Part shown: positions 42,834-52,397 of the stretch, in pieces
How the letters are laid out: the number at the start of each line of letters is the position of its first letter
Position numbering within the stretch: position 1 is the first letter of the stretch
Assembly (NCBI GenBank): GCA_036971615.1
Contig: JAYKKR010000001.1
Coordinates: forward strand, 3,906,001-3,970,000
Reading direction: 5' to 3'
Length of the DNA: 64,000 nucleotides
Origin: Amyloporia xantha
Taxonomy: Eukaryota > Basidiomycota > Agaricomycetes > Polyporales > Adustoporiaceae
Notes under the pieces: model-generated
Databases searched by the model: none
What the model was told of the DNA's origin: nothing
The model's input: the letters and a program-made list of their open reading frames with translations, nothing else
Program-made: the position numbers and the translations under genes

Positions 42834-45609
42834 ACTTGGTGGGAGCGGGCCAATAAATGGCAGGACGATTCCTGAGGATTTTGAAGTGCTGTCTTCCATT
42901 ATAGCCCCACAAGGTTTAGTAATGTAAGATTTTCATTACAATTGGATGACTTGCCTCTGATTACTCTTCAGATATTGACTCTACAAACTTATAGAGACAA
43001 TCTGATGGCTTGGAAAACTATTAACTTTACAAGCACATGGCAACAGTCATAGAAACAGACTGCAAAGATATTACAAAAATTGAAACTGGATCTTGATACA
43101 GGTGTATGTCAGTGAATATTGAGAATCTCAATACAAACATTACAACATCTCCTAATAAAGTAAGTGAGTTCTGTCTGATGGAGTCTAAAAGTGATTTTTG
43201 ACCCTAACCCATTAGAAACTCTTGTAGTGTCATTAGAACACTTACTTACAAAATGAACATTCTCTATCAAATGAGCCTACTATGTATTTTGACATTTTGT
43301 AATGGCATTACAAACTCACTCTAATGAGACTACAAAGTCATCCTAATGATTACATCAGCTTGCTCTTGACCATACAAACTTGCTTTTGAGATCATACATA
43401 TTCACTCTAACTGCAATGCAAACCTGCTCAGGCTATAACAATACTACTTATCCACCAAATCTTACAACAGCCATATTTCAGTAAGTATTGAGAATTCCAA
43501 TACAAACATTACAACTTTTTCTAATGAAGTAAATAAGTTCTATCTGATGGAATATAAAAGTGATTTTCCACACTAACCACATACAAACCTTTCTAATGTT
43601 GTTACAACATTTACTTATCAAGTCAATCTTGCCATTCAAATGGAACCATTATGTATTTCACCCTTTTTGTAATAACATTACAAATTTGCTCTAATTACCA
43701 TTTGAAAGTCATATCAGACACCTTTGCATTCAAAGTCAGTGTAATGACCATACATATTTGCTCTAATGGCACTACAACTCACTGGAATCACCACACAAAC
43801 TCATCATACTAACCATACAAACTTATCCTAATTATCATTCAAATGTATTGTATTGACCCTACAAAGTCACCATAAGTATCATACAAACCTACACTAATCA
43901 CCATTCAAACTGACTCTAATGATCATATAAAGTTACTCTAGTATCACTACAAGCTCACCCTAATCACCATAGAATCATATTGTATTGACTATACAAGTCA
44001 TTCTAATGATCATATAAACTCAATGTAATCATCATACAAACTTATTCTAATGACCATATAAACTCACTATAATTACCATACAAACTTACTCTAGTCAACA
44101 TACAAACTTACTCTAATCCCCATACAAAGTGATTGTAATGACCATACAAACTTACTCTAATAACCATACAAATCCATTCTAATCATCATACAAACTGACT
44201 CTAATTATCATAGAAAGTCATTCTAATCACCATACAAACTTGCTCTAATCACTGTACAAACTCACTCTAATCCATATACAAAGTTGCTCTAATGACCCTA
44301 CAAACTAAGTCTAATTATCATACAAAGTCACTCCAATCACCATAGAAATGTATTGTACTGACACTACAAACTTGCTCTAATCACCATATAAATTCACTCT
44401 AACAATCATACAAACTCACTACAATTATCATACAAACCTAGTTCAATCAGCATACAATGTCGCACCAATCACCATTCAAGTCATTCTAGGGGTCATACAA
44501 ACCTGCTCTAAATACAGCATAAAGCTCTCTAAGGTCCTTACAAACATGCTCTAATGATATCCACATAGCAGGCTTACAATGAATCTATAAAGAACAGATA
44601 AAGCCGTATTTACAGGCTTGCGCTTGGAGCGCATTTTAGCGCCTAAAAAGTGGCTGACACTTGGAAAGGCAATGATCATTGAATAGCAGATTTATTATGG
44701 CCTCAAATCCTTAGGAATGTGAATGAGAGATGGATACACTATAGTCCAAGGTCTGGACCAATTTTCAGCTGATTTAATTAAGAATTGAAGCCACAGCAAA
44801 GTGCGCTTTTTCCATTTCCGGCAATTCCCGTGGGCGTCTACGGCGCATAGGGCGATCCACCGAAAGGGATCGCCCTATGCGCACTTAGAATTTTCGCACT
44901 TTGGGGTCATGTGACCGCTTTTCTCCTCTTTGGAGGCTCATTCTGGGCGCATTCTGGGCTCAAACAATGCGTGAAAATCACCTATAATAAGGGAATGTCT
45001 CTCTCCTTCATTTGGAATCCCTATCTAACATTGTTCAAATCTCACATACAGCCATATTTCCGCATTTGGGCAAGTGTATATAGGGTCTATATGCTATAGA
45101 TAAATAGTAACAAATCTCAAATAATAGGAGACAGCCTTTCGACAGCCATGGCTACCCCCTGATGTAAGCATTTTTCCTTACATGGCAATATTTGAATGTG
45201 GTCAATCCCACAGTATACACACTTCAAAGGCCAGTAGGCCGCTGATCTGTCACATGTCCAAGGATAAGCACACGTGATTAGACACATGATCTAATCATGT
45301 GACATACCATACAAGAACATAGATAAGATATGGGCTGGATCTTATCTCATCAATGTTGGGGGTTGTTTGTACAAGTTGCGTCGTGCTGGCAGGTTTGTAT
45401 TGAACTTTGTAATGGGTAACAAACTTTTGTATTGAGACTACAAGTGACCTTACAACAGCGGTAACAAAAGCCTGACCCTAACCCCAGGATCTTGGGCGCT
45501 TACAATACAAATTTTGTATTGAATTGTGTTCCCACGCTTAGGGCGCAAAAGTTGGTGTCGCGACTTTTGCTCACCAGAGAAACACTTCCTTCGTACCTCA
45601 GGAATCGTA
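42834..45609 (+). mobile_element. Family A element, copy 3 (full length, 2776 bp)
   Basis: Ends are ACTTGGTGGGAGCGGGCC at the left and CCTCAGGAATCGTA at the right, set between a T (42833) and an A (45610) with no duplication. A 12-bp subterminal inverted repeat pairs CGATTCCTGAGG (about 33 bp inside the left end) with CCTCAGGAATCG at the right end. A hairpin GCAAAAGT/ACTTTTGC (45545-45552, 45563-45570) lies 39 bp from the right end. The centre holds the 20-bp tandem array (43680-44560) and the 16-bp-stem hairpin at 44843-44882. No ORF of note. This fits a non-autonomous Helitron/Helentron-like element. Confidence 0.85.
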
Positions 45610-45833
45610 ACCAAAGTCAAGTCTTATAAATTCCACTGTCGCACCATCTATCAGACTTCTACTGCTATCACAGATCGGGTTTGCCAGCTTCTCAATTCTG
45701 CCCTGCGGTCATGGCTTGAATATTCCACCAACACTTCTCGACTTGGCACCTACTTCTGTTCAACTCCTCATCTCCACTGCCCAGACTCAAGACGTCTTAC
45801 TGGTCGATGGTGTTTTGTCTACTGTCATATATC
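45610..45833 (+). pseudogene. Gene X, 3' fragment (right arm)
   Basis: Removing family A joins ...L-P to T-K-V-K-S-Y-K-F in frame. The fragment runs until the copia LTR at 45834. One extra T near 45758 relative to the left arm shifts the frame here. Confidence 0.6.
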
Positions 45834-46423
45834 TGTCAAAATCTGTGCTCTGCCAGTCTCCCAGTGTCTCCTGCATCGTCTCAGTGCTCCTATGGCAGGC
45901 ATGTCTCCATTGTTCTCCTTCTATTGTATCTGTTCTAGGACTTTCTAGCTCGTTCTGGGCTTATGCCACTCACTCCATTGTATTGGTGCCACAGTGGCAC
46001 AATGCACACTTTGAGTGGCAGTGGCACAATAGACCTTCTGTCCATTGTGCCACTCCCCATTGTTCCACTTCCATTGTGCCACCCTCTATTGTTCTCTATC
46101 TCTATTGTTCTCTATCATATATATGTAAGGCTTGCAGCGATTGCTGAAGACTCAGAAAGCAGCCAAAGGCCTAAGTCGAGCTGTGTCAAGGATTGTGTAT
46201 TGAGAGAGATACTACAATACTCACCTAAGTCGAGCTGTGTCAAGGATAGAGACCTACAGCTCGACTCAGGAGCGAAGTACATGTGCGCTTACATAAGGAT
46301 AGATGTCTCACACTTATGGCGCACTCTACAGAGTCCATTGAACGAAATAAATGAATGAAAAGAAACCGGGCAAACCACACTCAATAATATATAGGCCCTA
46401 GAGTCCTCAGCCTGGTCCCCACC
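45834..46423 (+). repeat. Truncated copia 2 LTR with nested 260 bp element (right arm)
   Basis: Inverted copy of 21385-21974. It ends abruptly at 46423 with GGTCCCCACC, so about the last 130 bp of the LTR are missing. Confidence 0.88.
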
Positions 46424-47120
46424 ATGCACAGCGCGAGCGTGCAGGGCGGGGGCGGAGGGAACGCGCCGGGTGGGAGCAGGACGGGCAGCGCAAGCGTGCG
46501 CGGGCAGGGCGTGCGTGCAGGGCGGGAGTGGGCATGCACGGGCAGGGGAGCAGACCGGGTCGGCGGGAGCGAGCACGGGTGGCGGGAGCGAACACGGGTG
46601 GGGCGAGCGGACAGGGTCGGAGCAAGCAGACACAGGCGGCAGGCGTATGCACGGGTGGCGTAAGGTCCACAGGCAGAAGAGCGAGCACGGGCGTAGGAAG
46701 TGAGCACAGGGGGCATGGCGAGCGGGGGGATGCAGCGGCGAGCAGCGAGGATGCAGCGGCGAGCAGCGAGGATGCAGCGGCGAGCAGCGAGGATGCAGCG
46801 GCGAGCAGCGAGGATGCAGCGGCGAGTGGCGAGGATGCAGCAGCGAGCGGCGAGTAGTGAGCAGCGAGAGGGCAGCTGGGAGGGCGAGACAGGCAGGCAG
46901 AGGATGGGCGGGCAGCGGGGGGCAGGCAAGTGGCTGACACAAGCCTGCAGCGCTGATTGCGCAAACAGATCGTATGGGGCGCGGACAGACGTGCTGCGTC
47001 GAGCCGGAGTTGGCGCAGGTCGAGGAGTGTGGAGCGGCGTGCGGGGGGGCAGGTTGTGGACTGGGCCGGGCTGCGGTTACTGACAGCGCCGTCAACCTAA
47101 GTCAGTCTGGGTGAATAGGT
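46424..47120. repeat. GC-rich minisatellite DNA, left limb of an inverted pair
   Basis: Very GC-rich, with words such as GAGCACGGGTGGCGGGAGCG that are the reverse complement of the array at 48340-48990. Open frames on both strands (for example 46289-47095 minus) arise because the repeat lacks stop codons. I do not call a gene. Confidence 0.65.
46730..46860 (+). repeat. 21-bp tandem repeat, about six units
   Basis: Unit GATGCAGCGGCGAGCAGCGA plus G, nearly perfect for five units, then degenerate. Confidence 0.9.
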
Positions 47121-47129
47121 GTAGAAGAC

Positions 47130-47220
47130 AACAAGAAGACAAAAACTTACCTTGTAACGCTGCTCACAGGCAGCAGCGGGACGTCGAGCAGACGACCGCT
47201 GGTGACACGTCGCCGTTGGC
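47130..47220 (-). repeat. Inverted-pair segment 1, with a splice-donor-like end
   Basis: On the minus strand it reads GTCTGCTCGACG, TCCCGCTGCTGCCTG, GAGCAG, then AAGGTAAGT. The counterpart 47885-47995 on the plus strand reads the same words with about 37 extra bp inserted and ends ATGGTGAGT. Homology continues into the GC-rich flanks. These may be two divergent copies of one exon with donor site, or simply inverted repeat limbs. Confidence 0.55.
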
Positions 47221-47884
47221 GCGCAGTGCGGAAACAGCCGAAAACCCGATTTGGGTATGTGGCTGAGGTTTTGCTCACGCTGCTCAGCGAGTACGGCTAT
47301 TCTGAGAACATGTTCTCGGTATTGAACCTATGTATAGTAGTAAGAATATATAGAATAGTATATCTGTTAGTTATTTTGATTATTCCTCACTTCCTCAGAG
47401 AGATATAAACAATACATATGTAATTTGGGTCCAGAATAGTAAAAATCCGGCATATTTGGGTGAATAACATGAGCACTAGCCTATGTATAAGTATAATGAA
47501 AGAATCCCAGTAGTATATAGTGTATAAGAATACATCATATTTACGTTTGGTGTGGATAAGTAAACCGGTGCAGCTGCAACGTTCGAAATGGCCGTGTAAG
47601 TAGGCTAGCGAATATTTCGAGCATCGAGTCGCGCCTGGCTGAGCGCGCCACCTGATTGGCTGCGCGAAGCCTCGGCTGACTCGGGACTCTTCCTGTACAT
47701 GCACTCTTTATCGTGCATCCCTCAAATTTTGTGAGCTTATTCTAATATTACTTTACTGTTCTTATATTAATTTTTAGGAGGATTGAGGCACTATTGAGAG
47801 CATAGTAATGCTCTCAATAAGCGTAAGACGAATATAAGACGTTTAAGACGCCTTCCGCCTTTGGTAAGCCGGCACTTCCCGGAC
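47221..47884. other. AT-richer spacer between the inverted GC-rich limbs
   Basis: No gene seen; frames of 60-105 codons lack motifs. If the limbs are a divergent gene pair, this would be the shared promoter region. Confidence 0.4.
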
Positions 47885-47995
47885 TGCACATCGTGACGCG
47901 TCACCCTGGGTGTCTGCTCGACGACAACAACAACAACAACACTGTCATCGTTGTCGTCCCGCTGCTGCCTGCGAGCAGTGTTAAATGGTGAGTTC
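47885..47995 (+). repeat. Inverted-pair segment 2, with a CAA microsatellite
   Basis: Partner of 47130-47220. The extra DNA inside it includes an ACA/CAA run (47924-47941) flanked by the short inverted words CGACGACAAC and GTTGTCGTC. Confidence 0.55.
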
Positions 47996-47999
47996 TCCT

Positions 48000-49080
48000 C
48001 GTGGCTTTATAGTTTTTGGCACCCCTGACTCCTTGTTCTCCAGCTCTGACAGCGGGGTCAGTGGGCCCCAGCCGTCGCTCGCCCCCAGTGTCAACGACCA
48101 TCGACCCTGTGCTGCTCGTCAGCACCGCTCATCGGCGCCCTCCTCTCCCTACCTCACACCCACGCTCGTCCCCGCTGCCTACTTGCACGCTGCTTGCCCG
48201 CTGCATGCCCGCTCCCCGCTCCCCGCTCCCCGCTCCCCGCTCCCCGCTCCCCGCTCCCCGCTCCCCGCTCGCTCGCTCACCCGCTGCCCGGCCGTTCGCC
48301 ACACTGCCCGCTCGCTTCCCCTGCCACTCTGCACCCCCGAGCGCATTTGCCCGCCCATCGTCATTTGCCCCGCCCGAGTCCTTTCGGCCCGCCCATCTTC
48401 GTTTGCCCCGCCCGTGTGTGTTCCCCCGCCCGTGTTCGTTCGCTCCGCCCGTGCTCGTTCGCCCCGCCCGAGTCCTTTCGGCCCACCCATCTTCATTTGC
48501 CCCACCCGAGTTCTTTCGCCCCGCCCGCGTGTGTTCGCCCCTCTCGTGCTCGTTTGCCCCGCTCGATTCCTTTGGCCTCGCCCAAGCGCATTCGCCCCGC
48601 CCGAGTCCTTTTGCCCTGCCCGAGTCCTTTTGCCCTGCCCGAGTCCTTTTGCCCTGCCCGTTGCCGCCCACGTGTGTTCGCCCCTCCCGTGCTTGTTTGC
48701 CCCGCTCGATTCCTTTTGTGTTCGTCCCTCCCGTGCTCGTTTGCCCCACCCGATTCCTTTCGCCCCGCCCGTGCTCGTTCTCCCCGCCCGTGTGTGTTCG
48801 CCCCGCCCGAGTCCTTTTGCCCCGCCCATGTGTTCGCCCCTCCCATGCTCGTTCGCCTCGCCCGATTCCTTTTGCCTCGCCCGAGCGCATTCGCCCCCCC
48901 TGTGTGCGTTCGCCCGCACGTGTCCTTTTGCCCCGCCCATGTCTGCTCGCCCGCCCGTGCCTGCTCGCTCGCCCGCTGCCCACCCGCTGGCGTACCCCGC
49001 TCGCTGGCCCACTGGCCGCGCTGCCGGCTGCTCCCACCCGCCATTTGGTGCCCACTCGCAGGCCCCGCTCAGACCTACGT
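48000..49080. repeat. C-rich minisatellite (right limb)
   Basis: A seven-base CCCCGCT run at about 48210-48275 is followed by units of about 19-21 bp, TTCGCCCCGCCCG plus a variable end (AGTCC, TGCTCG, TGTGTG), from about 48340 to 48990. All frames are open for over 300 codons on both strands, giving biased peptides with no domain. I treat these as repeat artefacts. The minus strand carries many GGGCGGGG tracts that could form G-quadruplexes. Confidence 0.8.
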
Positions 49081-49424
49081 AAAATACTACAGCTTTCATA
49101 GAGTATCCTGTAGCTAGCAAAAATGAAATTCTATTTTTAATAACATTTTGTGTGTTTTATTGGTACTAAATGAGTATTCATGCCTGAAAAGGATATTGTA
49201 CCATGTATTACATGACCCTAGGCTCACAAAATAGATGCCTACCCTATATAGTAATAAGCCGAAATGCCGGGAGGGCCCTACGGCGAAAGTTAGGAGGCTC
49301 CGGAGGGTCCAGAGATACCCCAGGAAGTGATGCACCAGCAGCCAGACAGAAGCGCTGCCTGGTGCATAAGCGTCCGTAGGCCTATCCGTCAGTTGATGCA
49401 CCAGGTATACATAAGTTGGTGCTC
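49081..49424. other. Junction sequence between minisatellite and gypsy 2 5' half
   Basis: On the minus strand it continues the gag frame with residues unlike gag, then an AT-rich tail with AATAAAACACACAAAATG, which resembles a polyadenylation region. TGGTGCATCA/TGCACCAGG words repeat around 49330-49410. Origin unclear. Confidence 0.35.
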
Positions 49425-50214
49425 CATCAAAGACTTCTGGTTCTTTGAAGAGTTTTGACATGTCGTTGTCTGGGTCTGGTTCGGTGAGAGTAACTGGGTC
49501 TTCAGGATCTTCCGGATCGGATGGAGGTACGTCAGGTTCTCTTTCCTGATGTTCTTCGTCTAAACCAAATCCGCTAGGGCTAGGTTCTGCCGGAAGATTC
49601 GCTCTTTCTCTTCGAGAAGTAGAAGACAAAGCGGGCTTTGTTTTGTCTCTGGTAGAGGTGGGTTGTTCTGAACTGGGAATGGCAACGGAGGAGTGGAGGA
49701 CAATGCATTGTCGATCTTCTGGAGAAAAACCGGAGACAATGTCACTGAGCTGCTCTGGCCTAGTGAGGGTGTTATCGTCGTCGGCCGGAAGGGGATCCGG
49801 GTTGTATCGATATGCGCAAGGTTGTCGAGGGCAAGTTCGCCAGCAATTGTACTTTTGATCAAAGTACTGGTCCTGAACGAAGTTGGTATGATACCGATGA
49901 GGCGATGTGTAACACTTTCTCGAAGCAGTGATATCGTCGAAAAGGTCAAAGTCGTTGGGGACTACTCCGTATTGTGCGTTGTCTGGAGTAGCACAATGGT
50001 TGCGGACAATGACGTAGTTGGACTGGTTGGGGACTTCGAGCGAGCTGGTTGTTTTTACAGGGTGGGAAAACCTCCTGTTAGGACAAGGTTGTATGTTACA
50101 GCTGCGATAAGTTCCGGTACCGACAGAGGTGATGTCTCGTTTGTCTTGGGGGTCGAAGAAATGAAGGAGTTGGTAGCAACCCGCAGGGGCAGTGATGTAG
50201 CTTCTAGTAGCCAC
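49425..50214 (-). pseudogene. gag: gypsy 2 leader ORF / gag N-terminal region, truncated
   Basis: An open frame from near the LTR. The first 150 residues are Cys/Tyr/Asn-rich without a recognised domain. An acidic Pro/Glu/Asp stretch (about 215-245) follows, then M-S-K-L-F-K-E-P-E-V-F-D-G, which resembles the start of the gag capsid in basidiomycete gypsy elements. The real gag may begin at that Met. Beyond 49425 the sequence is foreign. Confidence 0.55.
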
Positions 50215-50246
50215 GGTTCGCAGGGTAGGCTAGAGTCTTTCGCTAG

Positions 50247-50597
50247 TGTTAGGAGCACAGTTGGGACGAAGGTAGCCTACGGTGTGACGTAGAGCGAGAG
50301 CGATGTTATTCAGAGTAGTGCTGTAAGACAGTAGTTATACAAGAGCGAAAGACTAAGGGATAGAGCGAGTAAGTAGGGGTTTTTATAGCTAGTCATGGTT
50401 GAGCATGAGTAATGCGAAGTAGGAGTCAGGTGATAGCTGAGTAAGGGATGAGTCATGGTTGCGCATGACGATGAGGCAGTGTGGAATGGAGGAGGAGTCA
50501 TAGCGGTTGCGCGCTAAGTATAGTACAGTGAGTCATGGTTGGGCATGACAACAAAGCAAGTGAACAGTAAGACGAAATAATCAAGGAAATCGTAACA
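50247..50597 (-). repeat. 5' LTR of gypsy 2 (351 bp)
   Basis: TGTTACG at 50597 to CTAACA at 50247 on the minus strand. Same three CATG palindromes as the arm copies, with a three-base GGA duplication and minor substitutions. Transcription would run into 49425-50214. Confidence 0.9.
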
Positions 50598-50809
50598 CTT
50601 CCCCGCTGTCTTGCATACGACCTATAAGCAAGTTAACATCTGAATAAACAATGATGAATTTAATGACATACTGGTCTGGTATGTATCGAACGCAGAGCCT
50701 ATCACATCTGACTCGAAGTCAATGGGCATGTCTTCATTTATGTTGTCAGAGACTACATCAAGAAATGGATACATCAATCCATGTTTATCTATCTATCTAC
50801 TCAGAGCCT
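50598..50809 (-). pseudogene. Gene X, 5' fragment
   Basis: On the minus strand it encodes a segment with D-V-V-S-D-N-I-N-E-D-M-P-I-D-F-E-S-D-V. After a possible frame change or intron end (CTTATAG), it reads M-Q-D-S-G-E. Joined at GGAAG to the fragment after the right-arm LTR, the acidic run D-S-G-E-E-E-A-E-E-D-G-E continues in frame. That is the evidence it belongs to gene X. Confidence 0.5.
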
Positions 50810-51749
50810 ACTTGGTGGGAGCGGGCCAATAAATGGCAGGACGATTCCTGAGGATTTTGAAGTGCTGTCTTCTATTATAGCCCCACAAGGTTTAGTAATG
50901 TAAGATTTTCATTACAATTGGATGACTTGCCTCTGATTACTCTTCAGATATTGACTCTACAAACTTATAGAGACAATCTGATGGCTTGGAAAACTAATCC
51001 CAGTAAGTGTACCAACCTACTATATTAACTTTACAAGCACATGGCAACAGTCATAGAAACAGACTGCAAAGATATTACAAAAATTGAAACTGGATCTTGA
51101 TACAGGTGTATGTCAGTGAATATTGAGAATCTCAATACAAACATTACAACATTTCCTAATGAAATAAGTGAGTTCTGTCTGATGGAGTGTAAAAGTGATT
51201 TTGACCCTAACCCATTAGAAACTCTTGTAGTGTCATTACAACATTTACTTACAAAGTGAACATTCTCTATCAAATGAGCCTACTATGTATTTTTCACATT
51301 TTGTAATGACATTACAAACTCACTCTAATGAGAGTATGAAGTCATCCTCATGATTACATCAGCTTGCTCTTGACCATACAAACCTGCTTTTGAGATCATA
51401 CATATTCACTTTAACTGCAATGCAAACCTGCTCAGGCTATAACAATGCTATTTATCAACCAAATCTTACAACAGCCATATCTCAGTAAGTATTGAGAATT
51501 CCAATACAAACATTACAACTTTTCCTAATGAAGTAAGTAGGTTCTATCTGATGGAATATAAAAGTGATTTTCCACACTAACCACATACAAACCTTTCTAA
51601 TGTCATTACAACATTTACTTATCAAGTCAATCTTGCCTTTCAAATGGGACCATTATGTATTTCACCCATTTTGTAATGACATTACAAATTTGCTCTAATT
51701 AACATTTCAAAGCCATATCAGTCACCTTACTGGCCCGCTCCCACCAAGT
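50810..51749 (+). mobile_element. Family A element, copy 4, rearranged (940 bp)
   Basis: Begins with the family A left end next to a T and follows the family for about 915 bp. It then ends in an inverted 20-bp piece of the same left end (CTGGCCCGCTCCCACCAAGT, 51730-51749). The hairpins, right end and most of the tandem array are missing. Confidence 0.8.
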
Positions 51750-52397
51750 TTGAACGGTTGAGGCTGTAAGTCGCACTCCTTCACGATTTCCTCATTCATT
51801 CTGATTGCATACACTCCATTGATGTCTTCATTTTCATTTTCTGATCATGGTATGATCTTACTTACATTCAATGTTTAGTTGGCCACCAGGCGGCCAGCTG
51901 CCCTAAGACTGGCACACCTACATGGTAAGTGCTTCGCCTACACCTACCACCCCATGTTTACATCCCCCTACACCTACCACCCCATGTTTACATCCCAACA
52001 TCTCATGTAGCTATAATTGTGGACACCAGGCAGCCAGCTGCCCTAAGACGGGCACACCTACATGGTAAGTGCTTCGCCTACACCTACCACCCCATGTTTA
52101 CATCCCAACATCTCATGTAGCTATAACTGTAAGTGAGTGAAAATTGTAAGATGCTGGGACTTACATTATTTCAATCAGGTTGCCTTGAGGGCCACATCTC
52201 CCACAATTGCAACCAAGAGGCCAAGGCAAAGACTTGCTACAGGTGTCTTCTTTGAAGTCCTGGGTCCTGCCTTTCATCAGTCCTTCCCTCCTCTTTCATT
52301 GATATATACAGCACATTACTAATCAAAAGGTATATTATATACTCTCATCACACAGTATTCCAAATCAGATCTTTATGTAAATAGCCACAGAGCTGTG
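51750..52397 (-). other. Helitron 3' non-coding region with tandem repeats
   Basis: Two units about 140 bp apart (51881-52020 and 52021-52129) share CAGCTGCCCTAAGAC and ACACCTACATGGTAAGTGCT. A 27-bp piece is further doubled in the first. No gene. Confidence 0.65.

Larger units (their letters stand above)
34720..46423 (-). repeat. Right arm of the giant inverted repeat
   Basis: Nearly identical inverted copy of 21385-33090. Its outer edge at 46423 cuts the copia LTR and joins GC-rich minisatellite DNA, whereas the left arm continues into the rest of the LTR and copia 2. Differences noted between arms are mostly one-base changes in C or G runs. Confidence 0.95.
49425..50597 (-). mobile_element. 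5' half of a gypsy 2 element (LTR, leader, start of gag)
   Basis: Has the same LTR as the giant-repeat copies, with coding sequence downstream of it (5' side). It breaks at about 49425 shortly after a gag-like F-K-E-P-E-V-F-D-G. Its upstream flank GGAAG (plus-strand CTTCC at 50598-50602) equals the downstream flank of the right-arm 3' LTR. Confidence 0.8.

Noticed and set aside
46289..47095. 268-codon minus-strand frame and overlapping 182-185 codon frames
   Set aside because: Same cause: 21-bp and other GC-rich repeats; no start context or domain.
47985..49101. Open frames of 300-365 codons in three frames on both strands
   Set aside because: They come from a GC-rich repeat lacking stop codons; peptides are low complexity and overlap one another completely.
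49114..49424. C-terminal 100 residues of the 366-codon minus-strand frame as part of gag
   Set aside because: The sequence departs from gag after F-D-G-A-P and becomes hydrophobic and AT-rich; treated as junction DNA.
50598..50610. Purine run next to the gypsy 2 LTR at 50597, read as a polypurine tract
   Set aside because: It lies upstream of a 5' LTR and is better explained as target DNA (gene X), since the GGAAG flank matches the other side of the insertion.
50810..51749. Tc1/mariner-type TIR element with TA duplication
   Set aside because: TA flanks appear at most family A left ends, but removal in two genes shows no duplication, and the right inverted end in copy 4 is only a 20-bp scrap followed by TT.
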